NCBI GenBank assembly: GCA_016718655.1
Contig: JADKCV010000043.1
Location: 1-36,464 of the forward strand
Direction of reading: 5' to 3'
Source: Flavobacteriales bacterium
GTDB lineage: Bacteria > Bacteroidota > Bacteroidia > Flavobacteriales_F > PHOS-HE28
DNA: 36,464 bases
Position 1 is the first letter of the stretch. Every line of letters begins with the position of its first letter. A model generated the notes under the pieces. The model made no database searches, was not told the DNA's origin, and was given only the letters and a program-made list of their open reading frames with translations. Position numbers and translations under genes: made by a program. Below are positions 24,212-32,368 of this stretch, in pieces.

Positions 24212-25370
24212 ATGTCCGTTCCCACCTCCCTTTTCGCTGCGCTTGGTGTGGCACCTGAACTCCTGCTGGCCTTGACCGAAGCGGGCTATACGGTGCCAAC
24301 CCCTGTGCAGACCGCGGTCATACCTGCCGTGTTGTTCGGCAAGGACGTCCTCGGCATCGCGCCCACAGGAACCGGTAAGACGGTCGGTTATGTGGTGCCC
24401 ATCCTACAGCGCATCCTGGAAGAGCGTTGGCTCCTTCCGGATCGTCATGTGCCAGTTCTGGTGCTGGTCCCTACACGCGAGTTGGCTGTCCAGGTGGAAG
24501 AGGTCATCCGGTCCATGGCCGCTAAGTTGCCTGACCGTATACACACCATGGCCGCCCATGGCGGCGTTTCCATCAATCCGCAAATGATCGGTATGCATGG
24601 GGTGAACATACTGGTTGCCACCCCGGGACGACTGCTCGACCTGATCGAACACAAGGCGGTACACCTCGCTCACGTGCGTCTGCTCGTGTTGGACGAAGCG
24701 GACCGCATGCTGGATCTGGGGTTCAAAGAGGAAATGGACCGGGTGCTTGCACTGTTACCTCGGAAACGACAGAATCTTCTGTTCTCAGCTACGCTCAGCC
24801 ATACGGTGAATGATATGACACGCTCGGTGCTGCATAAGCCAGAGGTCGTGCAAGTGGAGGTCGGTCATCAGGAAGTGGTTCTGATCCAGCAACGTGCTTT
24901 CAGGGTCTCGCCGGAGCGGAAGGGGCCCTACCTGCGTCACCTGATCACTACTCGTGAAATGGATCAGGTATTGGTCTTCACCTCCAGCAGTCATTCCGCC
25001 GATCACGTCGCGGACAAGCTTAGGAAGCACGGCATCGACGCACGTGCCACCCACGGTAAGAAGAGCGACCATGCTCGAAAAGGAGGCGCTGGCCGCCTTC
25101 AAAACAGGTAAGTTGCGGGTATTGGTCACCACCGACCTATTGGCACGAGGCATCGACATCGCGTTCCTGCCTTATGTGATCAACTACGAACTACCGCGTT
25201 CACCCAAGGATTTCATCCACCGCATCGGGCGCACTGGACGTGCGGAGCATCCTGGCGAAGCCTTCACCCTCGTCACCCCTGAGGACCAGCCTCATTTCAA
25301 GGTCATCCAGAAAAAGATGGGCCAATGGCTCACGCTCGAAAGCACGGATGATGAAGTGCTGGTCGGATGA
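24212..25370 (+). CDS. DEAD-box RNA helicase, frameshifted
   Basis: An ATP-dependent RNA helicase of the RhlE-like group. From ATG 24212, the first RecA domain has the Q-motif (GYTVPTPVQ), Walker A APTGTGKT (50-57), VPTRELAVQV (87-96), ATPGRLLDLI, DEAD (161-164) and SAT (192-194). The second domain begins with DQVLVFTSSSHSADHVADKL and is broken at AAAAGG (25078-25083). Removing one base gives HARKEALAAFKTGKLRVLVT, then TTDLLARGIDIAF and HRIGRTGR in the second frame, restoring all motifs. Corrected length is about 385 residues. The C-terminal tail is short. An assembly indel is the simplest explanation. The stop at 25370 is followed by 420 bases without a recognised gene. Confidence 0.85.
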
Positions 25371-25790
25371 CCATGGCCGCGTAGACAGTGCCGTTTCCTC
25401 CCGTCCCGCTCCTGGGCAAGGCTATTATTCGGGCAGCCCTCCATGTGTTCTACGCGTGCCATATGAAGGATCATGGTCGCTTGCATTGGACGATCGTTCC
25501 AGTTCGGTGCCTGCACCCGTGTTCGACCTTGATCGGCGGCAAGATCACTTCCCACCCTATTACACGGGCATCTCGGCTGGCGAAGGACCGACCCATTGGT
25601 TGAAGGATCAGGAAGCCGATCGGTTATCCGTTGGCGCAGTATCAAGACCCACCATGATCGATCGCTTTTCACTGCGGTATATTGCGACGATTGTGCAACG
25701 ATCCGACACGGGGCTATTGGTCCACTCCGGATCGAACAGAGGACCCATGGATGCCGCCTGGATCATTTCAAGACATGAGGTTGACCGACC
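25371..25790 (+). other. 420-base stretch without a convincing gene
   Basis: The stretch lies between the helicase and the TPR gene. One frame stays open from inside the helicase to a TGA at 25792-25794 that would overlap the next ATG (ATGA), but its third-position GC is low for this genome and the translation resembles nothing I know. Another frame (25388-25603, 71 codons, GTG start) has moderate third-position GC. The minus strand offers only shadows. It may be a degraded gene, a gene with further indels, or a long regulatory gap. Confidence 0.4.
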
Positions 25791-26117
25791 ATGAGTACTG
25801 ACCGCCTGGCCCAGTTACTGGACATGCTGGCCGAAGAACCAGGTGATGCCTTCTTGCGCTATGCGATCGCGCTCGAGCGCAAACGAAGCGGCCAGAACGC
25901 CGATGCGATAACCGATCTGGAGTCCCTTCTCACGGATCAGCCCGGTCATGTACCCAGCTATTACCAGCTTGCGCTCCTACTGATCGAACAACGACGTATT
26001 CCTGAAGCGATACACACCTGTGAGGCGGGGTCCTTGCAAGCGTTGGTACAAGGAGACCGCAAAGCGCGAACGGAGCTGATCGCGTTGCGCGAACAGTTGA
26101 TCGAGGACCAGGAATGA
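25791..26117 (+). CDS. Small tetratricopeptide-repeat protein
   Basis: A 108-residue soluble protein, all helical. It holds two or so TPR-like units: LLDMLAEEPGDAFLRYAIAL followed by RSGQNADAITDLESLL, and then DQPGHVPSYYQLALLLIEQ with RRIPEAIHTCEAG. No signal peptide is visible. The C-terminal segment (LIALREQLIEDQE) looks like a capping helix. TPR proteins mediate protein-protein contacts; no partner is indicated except by position, as its stop overlaps the start of the following YdcF-type gene (ATGA at 26114), so the two are likely cotranslated. Small TPR proteins of this kind are common as uncharacterised genes in Bacteroidota. Confidence 0.75.
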   Translation: MSTDRLAQLLDMLAEEPGDAFLRYAIALERKRSGQNADAITDLESLLTDQPGHVPSYYQLALLLIEQRRIPEAIHTCEAGSLQALVQGDRKARTELIALREQLIEDQE

Positions 26118-27049
26118 AACGGAAGCTCCTCATCGGCCTTGGGCTGGCGATCGCGCTCCTGATCCTGGGCGCTTGGCGTGTTCATCCTTACCTCGCGGTG
26201 ACTCGTCCAAGTGGAGGTAGTGCAGTAGTCGTGGAAGGATGGCTGCCCATGGAACTGTTCCAGAGCGCAGCCCGGATCATCAGGGAACGCGGATATGATC
26301 GGATCTATGTGACCGGCACCGAACGGCTCTTCGCCTACTTCCTTGAGCAGGATGTATCGCTCCAAGTGATACTTACCGAAGCTCGGTCCGGGGAACTATT
26401 GGTGAACGTGAGCGGGATCGATGGCGGACGACTGGTCATTCTAGCCGACGCCGATACGTTGATGGATCGCTACGTTACCGGACAACCTACCGATCTGCGC
26501 ACCCATCTTCCCGCCGGCACCCGGGCACTCCGATTGATCAGCCTCCACGACAGAACGCTGGACCGTGGCACGCGGAACCTGTTCATCAAGGACCTGCGCA
26601 TCAATGGGAACAACGTCCACGGGCTCTGCCGGGAACTTCGCTACCTGCACGCGGATGGAAGGATCACAGGAGGGTCTCCCACATTCGCTGAATGGGGATC
26701 CGAGCAATTGATCGAAGCCGGCCTGCCGCCTGGATCCCTGGTAGCGGTCCCCGCCAGTCAAGTTTCCGGTAGCCGCACCCTTTCCAACGCACTTGCGTTC
26801 AGTGAACGTGCCAGCGTGGATGGTATCACCGCGGTCGATGTCCTGTCCCTCGGGGTGCATGCCAGGCGCTCGCGAAGAACGTATCAGGAAGCGTGCGGTA
26901 CCGGTGTCGTCGTCGGAGTGGTATCCTTGCCCGACCCGGCCACCCCTGCGGACGGCTGGTGGCGAAGTCCATTGGGGATCGTTCGGGTGCTCAAGGAGGT
27001 GTTCGGACTTCCCGCATCCGAGGTGCTCCACGCTGCGGAGGTGGGATAG
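26114..27049 (+). CDS. YdcF/ElyC-type (DUF218) protein with inserted carbohydrate-binding-like module
   Basis: A 311-residue protein with an N-terminal membrane anchor (LLIGLGLAIALLILGAW, 5-21) and a probably periplasmic body. A DUF218-like fold appears in two halves: VVVEGWLPMELFQSAARIIR to DRIYVTGT (38-69), and TFAEWGSEQLIEAGLPPGSL to SLGVHARRSRRTYQEACG (190-262). Between them (about 76-185) lies a beta-rich insertion with GGRLVILADADTL, LISLHD and GTRNLFIKDLRINGNNVHG. Its last part resembles the DRNLxVxxIxVNG element of calcium-dependent xylan-binding modules (CBM60-like). DUF218 proteins such as ElyC and SanA affect envelope glycan precursor use, so a glycan-binding insertion would be sensible; this is inference. 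Start overlaps the TPR gene by ATGA. Confidence 0.7.
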   Translation: MKRKLLIGLGLAIALLILGAWRVHPYLAVTRPSGGSAVVVEGWLPMELFQSAARIIRERGYDRIYVTGTERLFAYFLEQDVSLQVILTEARSGELLVNVSGIDGGRLVILADADTLMDRYVTGQPTDLRTHLPAGTRALRLISLHDRTLDRGTRNLFIKDLRINGNNVHGLCRELRYLHADGRITGGSPTFAEWGSEQLIEAGLPPGSLVAVPASQVSGSRTLSNALAFSERASVDGITAVDVLSLGVHARRSRRTYQEACGTGVVVGVVSLPDPATPADGWWRSPLGIVRVLKEVFGLPASEVLHAAEVG

Positions 27050-27058
27050 GTGAACTGT

Positions 27059-27066
27059 TATCTTGG
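27059..27066 (+). promoter_or_regulatory. Candidate -7 element TATCTTGG
   Basis: Seven of eight match to TAnnTTTG, but it ends only 4 nt before ATG 27071; if used, translation may begin at the first base of the message or at the next Met (about 27104). Confidence 0.3.
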
Positions 27067-27070
27067 CGAA

Positions 27071-27589
27071 ATGACCCATGTGCAACGCCCTGCCTTGGAG
27101 GAGATGCCCGGCTTCTACCACGGGTATGTGCAACGGTTGAACGGATCCGATCTGTTCGAGGTGATGCGGGCAAGTACTTCTCAAGCAACGAGGACCTTCG
27201 CCGCCGTCGGTGAGGAACGGAGCTTGTTCCGATATGCGGAAACCAAGTGGAGCGTTCGCGAGGTTGTCCAGCATTTGACCGACTGCGAACGCATCCTTTC
27301 CTATCGAGCGCTGTGCTTTTCACGGGGAGAGAAGTGTGCCTTGCCCGGGTTCGACGAGGACGCTTACGTGGCCCATTCTGATGCCGACCGAAGAAGTTGG
27401 TCGTCGCTCATTTCGGAGTGGCACCATGTCCGGTCCGGAACGATGGACCTGTTCGACAGTTTCACACCGGAAATGCTCCGCATCTCAGGAACCGCCAACG
27501 GGGGTCTTGTCACCGTACGGGCGTTGGGCTGGATCGTTGCTGGACACACCGAACATCACCTGCACATCATCACCGAACGATACGTTTGA
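27071..27589 (+). CDS. DinB-family protein
   Basis: A 172-residue soluble protein with the DinB/DUF664 four-helix fold often found in metal-dependent thiol (bacillithiol-like) transferases and in uncharacterised stress proteins. Helix motifs: SQATRTFAAVGEERSLFRYA, the segment KWSVREVVQHLTDCERILSYR with the first metal His, and GWIVAGHTEHHLHIITERY with the conserved HxxHH-like metal site (about 155-170). The three-His arrangement (H in VVQHL, HTEHH) is typical of the family. I chose ATG 27071; the upstream GTG 27050 gives seven extra residues with no support. The gene begins 21 nt after the YdcF-type gene and ends 3 nt before the DUF962 gene. The substrate is unknown. Confidence 0.85.
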   Translation: MTHVQRPALEEMPGFYHGYVQRLNGSDLFEVMRASTSQATRTFAAVGEERSLFRYAETKWSVREVVQHLTDCERILSYRALCFSRGEKCALPGFDEDAYVAHSDADRRSWSSLISEWHHVRSGTMDLFDSFTPEMLRISGTANGGLVTVRALGWIVAGHTEHHLHIITERYV

Positions 27590-27592
27590 ATC

Positions 27593-28066
27593 ATGGCCGG
27601 CTATCACATGCAACAGTGGTTCGACGCCTACGGCGAGAGCCACCAGAACCCCACCAACAAGCGCATCCATTGGATCTGCGTACCCACGATCTACTTCTGC
27701 GTGGTGGCGCTTTTGTGGAGCATACTCTCACCGTTCAACGATGCACGGCTGCCCACAGGATGGGCCGCCATGGGAGCTGTGATACTGGTGGCGCTGTTCT
27801 ATTTGCGGCTATCGATACCCATCATGTTCGGTATGGCGTTATTCAGTAGCCTATGCCTGATGCTTTGTGCTTTTCTTGAGCAGTGGGCCCCTTGGCCGCT
27901 GTGGTCCATCGCTACGGTCCTGTTCATCGCCGCGTGGATCGGCCAGTTCTATGGCCACCATGTGGAAGGCCGGAAGCCAAGCTTCCTGGATGACCTTCAG
28001 TTCCTGATGATCGGCCCCGCTTGGTTACTGGGTTTTATTTACAGACGCTTGGGGATCGGCTACTGA
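27593..28066 (+). CDS. DUF962/Mpo1-like membrane protein
   Basis: A 157-residue inner-membrane protein of the Mpo1/DUF962 family. In yeast Mpo1 is an iron-dependent dioxygenase in fatty-acid alpha-oxidation of phytosphingosine; the bacterial role is unknown. Conserved landmarks: WFDAYGESHQNPTNKRIHW (9-27, with the H..P.N...H motif), membrane segments about 25-45, 57-72, 75-97 and 105-120, and the C-terminal GQFYGHHVEGRKPSFLDDLQ (about 121-140), with the conserved His and Glu, followed by IGPAWLLGFI. All putative metal ligands are present. It follows DinB by 3 nt, so it is probably cotranscribed. Its stop overlaps by 7 nt with the stop of the convergent substrate-binding gene. Confidence 0.88.
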   Translation: MAGYHMQQWFDAYGESHQNPTNKRIHWICVPTIYFCVVALLWSILSPFNDARLPTGWAAMGAVILVALFYLRLSIPIMFGMALFSSLCLMLCAFLEQWAPWPLWSIATVLFIAAWIGQFYGHHVEGRKPSFLDDLQFLMIGPAWLLGFIYRRLGIGY

Positions 28067-29118
28067 TCCAACCGATGGAAATACGTGGGCCGATGGTCGA
28101 TCGGTAGCTCCGGATGCAGGATCAGTATGAGATCGGAAAGCATCACATCCGGTTCGAGCAGGGCTCGTCCAAAAAGGTCGCTCGTACCACTGTTCCCATA
28201 AAAGCCACCTCGAACGATACCAGGAGCAGCGGCGATGCGACGTTCTCCACCCACCAGATCGAGCGCATCGGGAGGATGGTCCATTTCCAAGGCCATCCCG
28301 ACATGGTCCAGTGTGTCAGCGACCGCGAGGAATCCTTCAAGGTCAAGTGTCACGTTCGAGTTCGGTCCATTCGACCCGGACCAATAGGTGCCGCCAGCAT
28401 CGCGCACGAGTTGTGCCATCAGGCTGTGGCTGGACGCACCATGGAATCGACCTTGCCATGCACTGCCATAGAACACCGATGGCCTTGATCCGATCGACCC
28501 GATGACCCGGCTGGCCGCTTCGTATCTGGCCACGATCGAAGCGTGTATGGAATCGGCCATCGCTTCCTGACCCAGGATGGCGCCGAACGCTCGGATCCAT
28601 TCCGAACGACCCAAGGGATGTTCCTCGAGGTATTCAGTGATCATGACATGACGTGGGCCTTCCACCCTTGATGTCAGGTCCGATCGACCGAAGGGTTGAT
28701 CGAAGAGCAGGTCGACCCTGGCCCCCAGAAGTGCTTCATGGTCCAGCCGATCGCCGCGCAGCAGTTCGACGATCCTTCCATCGGCAAGACGAGTTGTGAC
28801 ATTGGTATCACGAACGGAAGCACCGTGGGCCACTCCTACCAAGTGATCGGTCGACCCGAGTGCCAACAGGTATGGCACATGCGTGGTACTAAGCACTGCC
28901 ATACGGGTCGTTCGGACCGGTAGGTTGACATTGGAAAGCGTATCCGTTCGCCCGCCCGGTCCGAACACCAGTATCCGCCTCTCGTTGTCCCGCCATTGTA
29001 CCGCGAAACAACGTGCATGTGTGTTCCGGACCTCCTTCCAATCCTCCTCTGATGGTCGATGATGTTTGGCGGTGCATGCACAGAGCGCGAGCACGGGTAG
29101 CAGCCACCTTACCGTCAT
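28060..29118 (-). CDS. Siderophore/B12-type substrate-binding lipoprotein
   Basis: A 352-residue predicted lipoprotein: signal sequence MTVRWLLPVLALCAC with lipobox LCAC. The mature part fits the BtuF/FhuD (periplasmic binding protein type 3) fold: TRMAVLSTTHVPYLLALGST followed by DHLVGVAHG, then VDLLFDQPFG, then the second lobe with SVFYGSAWQGRFHGASSHSL and MAQLVRDAGGTYW. This family delivers iron-siderophores, haem or vitamin B12 to ABC importers, but no permease or ATPase gene is next to it, so the ligand is unknown. ATG 29118 overlaps the stop of the upstream S41-like gene (TCAT on the plus strand), suggesting joint translation. It overlaps by 7 nt with the stop of the convergent DUF962 gene. 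Confidence 0.8.
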   Translation of the reverse strand: MTVRWLLPVLALCACTAKHHRPSEEDWKEVRNTHARCFAVQWRDNERRILVFGPGGRTDTLSNVNLPVRTTRMAVLSTTHVPYLLALGSTDHLVGVAHGASVRDTNVTTRLADGRIVELLRGDRLDHEALLGARVDLLFDQPFGRSDLTSRVEGPRHVMITEYLEEHPLGRSEWIRAFGAILGQEAMADSIHASIVARYEAASRVIGSIGSRPSVFYGSAWQGRFHGASSHSLMAQLVRDAGGTYWSGSNGPNSNVTLDLEGFLAVADTLDHVGMALEMDHPPDALDLVGGERRIAAAPGIVRGGFYGNSGTSDLFGRALLEPDVMLSDLILILHPELPIDHRPTYFHRLDQ

Positions 29119-30560
29119 CGCAATTCTCGTATGAGCTCGAGCAACGCCTCCCGTAGCGTGTCCTTTCCCTTGGCGATGCCCCAAGGTTGTTGTTCCACCT
29201 CGTGATGCGCCCGTTCGCCGTGGTCCAATGGACCGGAAGGCATCCCATCAGGCACATAGCGCATGAGGGGGACCTGTAATTCGAGGCCGGAATGCGGTAG
29301 TAGGGTCACGAGTTCCCTGCCCCCCGTGAAGCTGAGCGCGTTCGAACCCACCTCCTCCCCTACGATGCGGGCTCGACCTGTCCTTTTGGCGAGCATCACG
29401 AAAGCAGCACCCGCGTCACGGGTGGCCCCATCACAAACCACGTAGACCTTACCCTGAAAGGCTTTCTTCATCTTCGGCAATGATTGAAGGCGATGATCAT
29501 CAGGGCGCAGGTGGGAAATGCCGTTGGGACCCGGCACGAATTGGTCACGCACCATCTCCACATGTGCTTGGGGGAGGGCACTGAGTGGTCCTTCGAGGGG
29601 ATCGATCGTTCGCACGGTCATTCCCTGAATGACCCTGAACGGCTGTTGTGCGATGGCAGCAAAGACCAACTCGGCCGAAGCCAGGTCACGACCGCCGGCC
29701 CCTCGAACATCGAGGACCATGGTCCGTGCCTTGTTCCGACGTGTATCCTTCAGCATTGCAGCGATGAACTTGTCGGGCTGGACCTCAGCACGCTCCAGGG
29801 AATCCAGATCGAGCGTTCGTAGTGTGAACCAGACGGCCTCACTCTCGGCATCCCAGAAGACACGCCATGGGAGCATTGCACCGCCTGTTGGTTTTCGACT
29901 GCGGTCCATCTCCAGTCCGGTCATGGCGAATATGCGTTGGGTACGCTGAACACCATCGTTCGTTCGGTAAGCCACCTCGTAGTTGTTCGAAGCATCCACA
30001 AAACGACGGAACAACCATGGAAAGTCGCTCTCAATGCGCCGTTGACGTAAAGTGGTATTGGAACCGTCCACTGGAATGTGCTTGCCAACCCGATCCAGGA
30101 TGACGCGCGCATCATGACCGTTGATCGAAAGGATCTCCGCACCAACAGGTAGGCTGCGAAAACCCTTCAGTTCCTCTTCCAGGAAGATACTCTTGCCAAG
30201 AACCTTGACCTTCAGTGGTATCACGGGTACGTCGTTCCGCAACCATCCACGCTGGTCGCCAGGCAGGTCAAGGGTCAGGTGTGCATCGCCGACCAGATGT
30301 AGCATGGGCAGTACCAGGTCGAGAAACCCATGGCGGTCCAAGGGAACGACAATACCATCCCGGATAGCGTCAATGCCCCTGTCCAATTCTGCTTTGGTCA
30401 CATAGCGATAGGGGTCGGGATGGGCCCTGTGCAGTACGGACCTCATATACTCGAGGTCCTCGTGCAGCTTCTCCGGATAGAAGGGGCCATCGGCACCTGG
30501 TGTCTGAGCATTGCCCAGGAAACACAACCCAAAAGCCAAAAGCATCAATGCTATCCTCAT
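29115..30560 (-). CDS. S41-family peptidase homologue, nucleophile missing
   Basis: A 481-residue exported protein: signal peptide RIALMLLAFGLCFLGNAQ. It has the C-terminal processing peptidase (S41) architecture: an N-terminal helical cap with LHLVGDAHLTL (88-97), a PDZ-like region with LPVGAEILSINGHDA (137-151), and the peptidase core with MVLDVRGAGGRDLAS (281-295) and GEEVGSNALSFTGG (401-414). At the catalytic position the family has SFSA-type Ser; here GATRDAGAAF (378-387) carries Asp at 382, so proteolysis is doubtful. The ATG 30560 follows the perfect promoter element TACTTTTG by 26 nt. The reading frame extends upstream but has no family support. The stop overlaps the downstream substrate-binding gene. 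Confidence 0.8.
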   Translation of the reverse strand: MRIALMLLAFGLCFLGNAQTPGADGPFYPEKLHEDLEYMRSVLHRAHPDPYRYVTKAELDRGIDAIRDGIVVPLDRHGFLDLVLPMLHLVGDAHLTLDLPGDQRGWLRNDVPVIPLKVKVLGKSIFLEEELKGFRSLPVGAEILSINGHDARVILDRVGKHIPVDGSNTTLRQRRIESDFPWLFRRFVDASNNYEVAYRTNDGVQRTQRIFAMTGLEMDRSRKPTGGAMLPWRVFWDAESEAVWFTLRTLDLDSLERAEVQPDKFIAAMLKDTRRNKARTMVLDVRGAGGRDLASAELVFAAIAQQPFRVIQGMTVRTIDPLEGPLSALPQAHVEMVRDQFVPGPNGISHLRPDDHRLQSLPKMKKAFQGKVYVVCDGATRDAGAAFVMLAKRTGRARIVGEEVGSNALSFTGGRELVTLLPHSGLELQVPLMRYVPDGMPSGPLDHGERAHHEVEQQPWGIAKGKDTLREALLELIRELR

Positions 30561-30586
30561 CCGGCACGTACTTCCCAACGGGGTCG

Positions 30587-30594
30587 CAAAAGTA
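30587..30594 (-). promoter_or_regulatory. -7 promoter element TACTTTTG for the S41-like gene
   Basis: Perfect TAnnTTTG match on the minus strand, 26 nt before the ATG at 30560; a TTG about 23 nt upstream could be the -33 element. Confidence 0.6.
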
Positions 30595-30652
30595 GATGAT
30601 GCCAACGGGCCTGAAGCCAATAACGATCAGTGGATCCCAAGGGAACCAAAGG

Positions 30653-30681
30653 AAGAGCCCCGCCGGGTTGGCAGGGCTCTT
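30653..30681 (-). terminator. Intrinsic terminator downstream of pckA
   Basis: On the minus strand AAGAGCCCTGCC pairs with GGCGGGGCTCTT (12 bp, one G-T pair, 5-base loop), 17 bases after the pckA stop, followed by a T-rich CCTTTGGTT. Confidence 0.75.
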
Positions 30682-30698
30682 CACCATATGGTTATCGA

Positions 30699-32312
30699 TC
30701 AAGCCTTTTCTGCCACTTTGGGCGCCGCGGCCAGGATCTCAGCGTTCGCGCCGTCCTTGTACTTATTGAAGTTGTCGTTGAACTGCTTGGCGAGCTTATC
30801 AGCGGTCACATCATAAGCGCCCTTATCAGCCCAGGTGGTTCGTGGATCCAATATCTCCGCGGGTACATTGGGACAACTGGTCGGCATGCTCACACCGAAG
30901 ACCGGATGTTGCTTGTACTCCACCACGTCCAATTCACCGCGAAGTGCCGCAGTGATCATGGCCCGGGTGAACTTCAGTTTCATCCGTTGTCCGGTTCCAT
31001 AGGCTCCACCACTCCATCCGGTGTTCACCAACCAGATGCGCACGTCGTGTTGCTTCATCTTCTCACCGAGCATATCGGCATACTTGGTGGGGTGCAATGG
31101 CAGAAAGGCCTTGCCGAAGCAGGCACTGAACGTGCTCTGAGGCTCGGTGACCCCGGCCTCAGTGCCAGCCACTTTGGCCGTGTAGCCGCTGATGAAATGG
31201 TACATGGCCTGCCCTGGGCTCAGCTTGCTGATGGGCGGCAGGACCCCATACGCATCACATGTCAAGAAGAAGATGTTCTTGGGATGGCCGCCCACACTGG
31301 GTTCGGCAATGTTGTTGATGTGTTCGATGGGGTAGCTGACGCGGGTGTTCTCCGTCTTGGTCCCATCAGCGAAGTCCACCTTCGTGGTACCCTCTTCGAA
31401 AACGATGTTCTCCAGTATGGCCCCGAACTTCACGGCTTCCCAGATCTGGGGTTCCTTCTCAGCCGTGAGGTCGATGCACTTCGCGTAGCATCCGCCCTCG
31501 AAGTTGAACACACCTTGGTCGCTCCAACCGTGTTCGTCATCACCGATCAAACGACGTTCAGGATCGGCGCTGAGCGTGGTCTTTCCAGTACCGCTCAGTC
31601 CGAAGAACACTGCCGTATCACCGTCATGCCCGATGTTGGCACTACAGTGCATGCTCAACACACCACGCTCCTGCGGAAGCACATAGTTCAGCACGGTGAA
31701 GATCCCTTTCTTGATCTCACCGGTGTACCCTGTACCACCGATCAAGATCATCTTCTTGGTGAAGTTGATCACGGCGAAATTATGTTGACGGGTGCCGTCG
31801 ATGGCAGCGTCCGCACGGAAGCCTGGTGCATTGATGATGTGCCACTCAGGCTCGAAGGACTCCAATTCAGTCTTGGTCGGACGTAGGAACATATTGCCTG
31901 CGAACTGCGCGCTCCAAGGTTTCTCCGCGACCACGCGCAAGTTCATGCGGTAGGTGGGGTCAGCGCATGCATAGGCATCCTTGATGTATACATCACGCTC
32001 CATCAGATAGGCGCACATGCGAGCGTGTAGTGCATCGAACTTGGCCGGATCGATGGGGAAGTTCACATCCCCCCACCAGACCGTATCCTCTGTCTTCGCG
32101 TCCTTCACACAGAACTTGTCCTTGGGGCTTCGTCCGGTGAACTCGCCCGTCTCGATCGCCAAGGCTCCACTGTCCGCGAAAACACCTTCGCCATTGAGGA
32201 TGGAATGCTCGACCAATTCAGCGGGTTCGAGGTTCCAGAAAGCGTCGCCCAGGTGACGCAGGCCGATCTTCGTGAGATCAGCGTTCTTCGGTTTCGTACC
32301 GAATTCGTTCAT
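30699..32312 (-). CDS. pckA: Phosphoenolpyruvate carboxykinase (ATP)
   Basis: Catalyses oxaloacetate + ATP to phosphoenolpyruvate + CO2 + ADP at the entry to gluconeogenesis; cytoplasmic. The 537-residue product shows family landmarks: TGEFTGRSPKDKF (55-67), FINAPGF-like HIINAPGF (158-165), Walker A GLSGTGKTTLS (238-248), the metal/substrate site GDDEHGW (257-263) and FEGGCYAKC (271-279), ENTRVSYPIEHI, and TGWSGGAYGTGQRM near the C-terminus. The ATP-dependent form is indicated by the P-loop sequence and the overall match; the GTP form differs. ATG 32312 (MNEFGTKPKNADL) is preceded 27 nt upstream by a perfect promoter element and the gene ends in a strong terminator, so it is a monocistronic unit. 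Confidence 0.96.
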   Translation of the reverse strand: MNEFGTKPKNADLTKIGLRHLGDAFWNLEPAELVEHSILNGEGVFADSGALAIETGEFTGRSPKDKFCVKDAKTEDTVWWGDVNFPIDPAKFDALHARMCAYLMERDVYIKDAYACADPTYRMNLRVVAEKPWSAQFAGNMFLRPTKTELESFEPEWHIINAPGFRADAAIDGTRQHNFAVINFTKKMILIGGTGYTGEIKKGIFTVLNYVLPQERGVLSMHCSANIGHDGDTAVFFGLSGTGKTTLSADPERRLIGDDEHGWSDQGVFNFEGGCYAKCIDLTAEKEPQIWEAVKFGAILENIVFEEGTTKVDFADGTKTENTRVSYPIEHINNIAEPSVGGHPKNIFFLTCDAYGVLPPISKLSPGQAMYHFISGYTAKVAGTEAGVTEPQSTFSACFGKAFLPLHPTKYADMLGEKMKQHDVRIWLVNTGWSGGAYGTGQRMKLKFTRAMITAALRGELDVVEYKQHPVFGVSMPTSCPNVPAEILDPRTTWADKGAYDVTADKLAKQFNDNFNKYKDGANAEILAAAPKVAEKA

Positions 32313-32339
32313 GTTCGGATGGGTTGGGTAATGGGACCG

Positions 32340-32347
32340 CAAAAGTA
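32340..32347 (-). promoter_or_regulatory. -7 promoter element TACTTTTG for pckA
   Basis: Perfect match to TAnnTTTG on the minus strand, 27 nt before the pckA ATG. Confidence 0.6.
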
Positions 32348-32368
32348 GTGGGTACGGTGCAACCGGAC

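Noticed and set aside
25240..25794. Open frame running from inside the helicase to the TPR start
   Set aside because: The first part is a shadow of the helicase and the rest has low third-position GC and no recognisable similarity, so it is not called as a gene.
30630..31886. 418-codon open frame on the plus strand opposite pckA
   Set aside because: pckA on the other strand is unmistakable, with promoter and terminator; this is a shadow frame.
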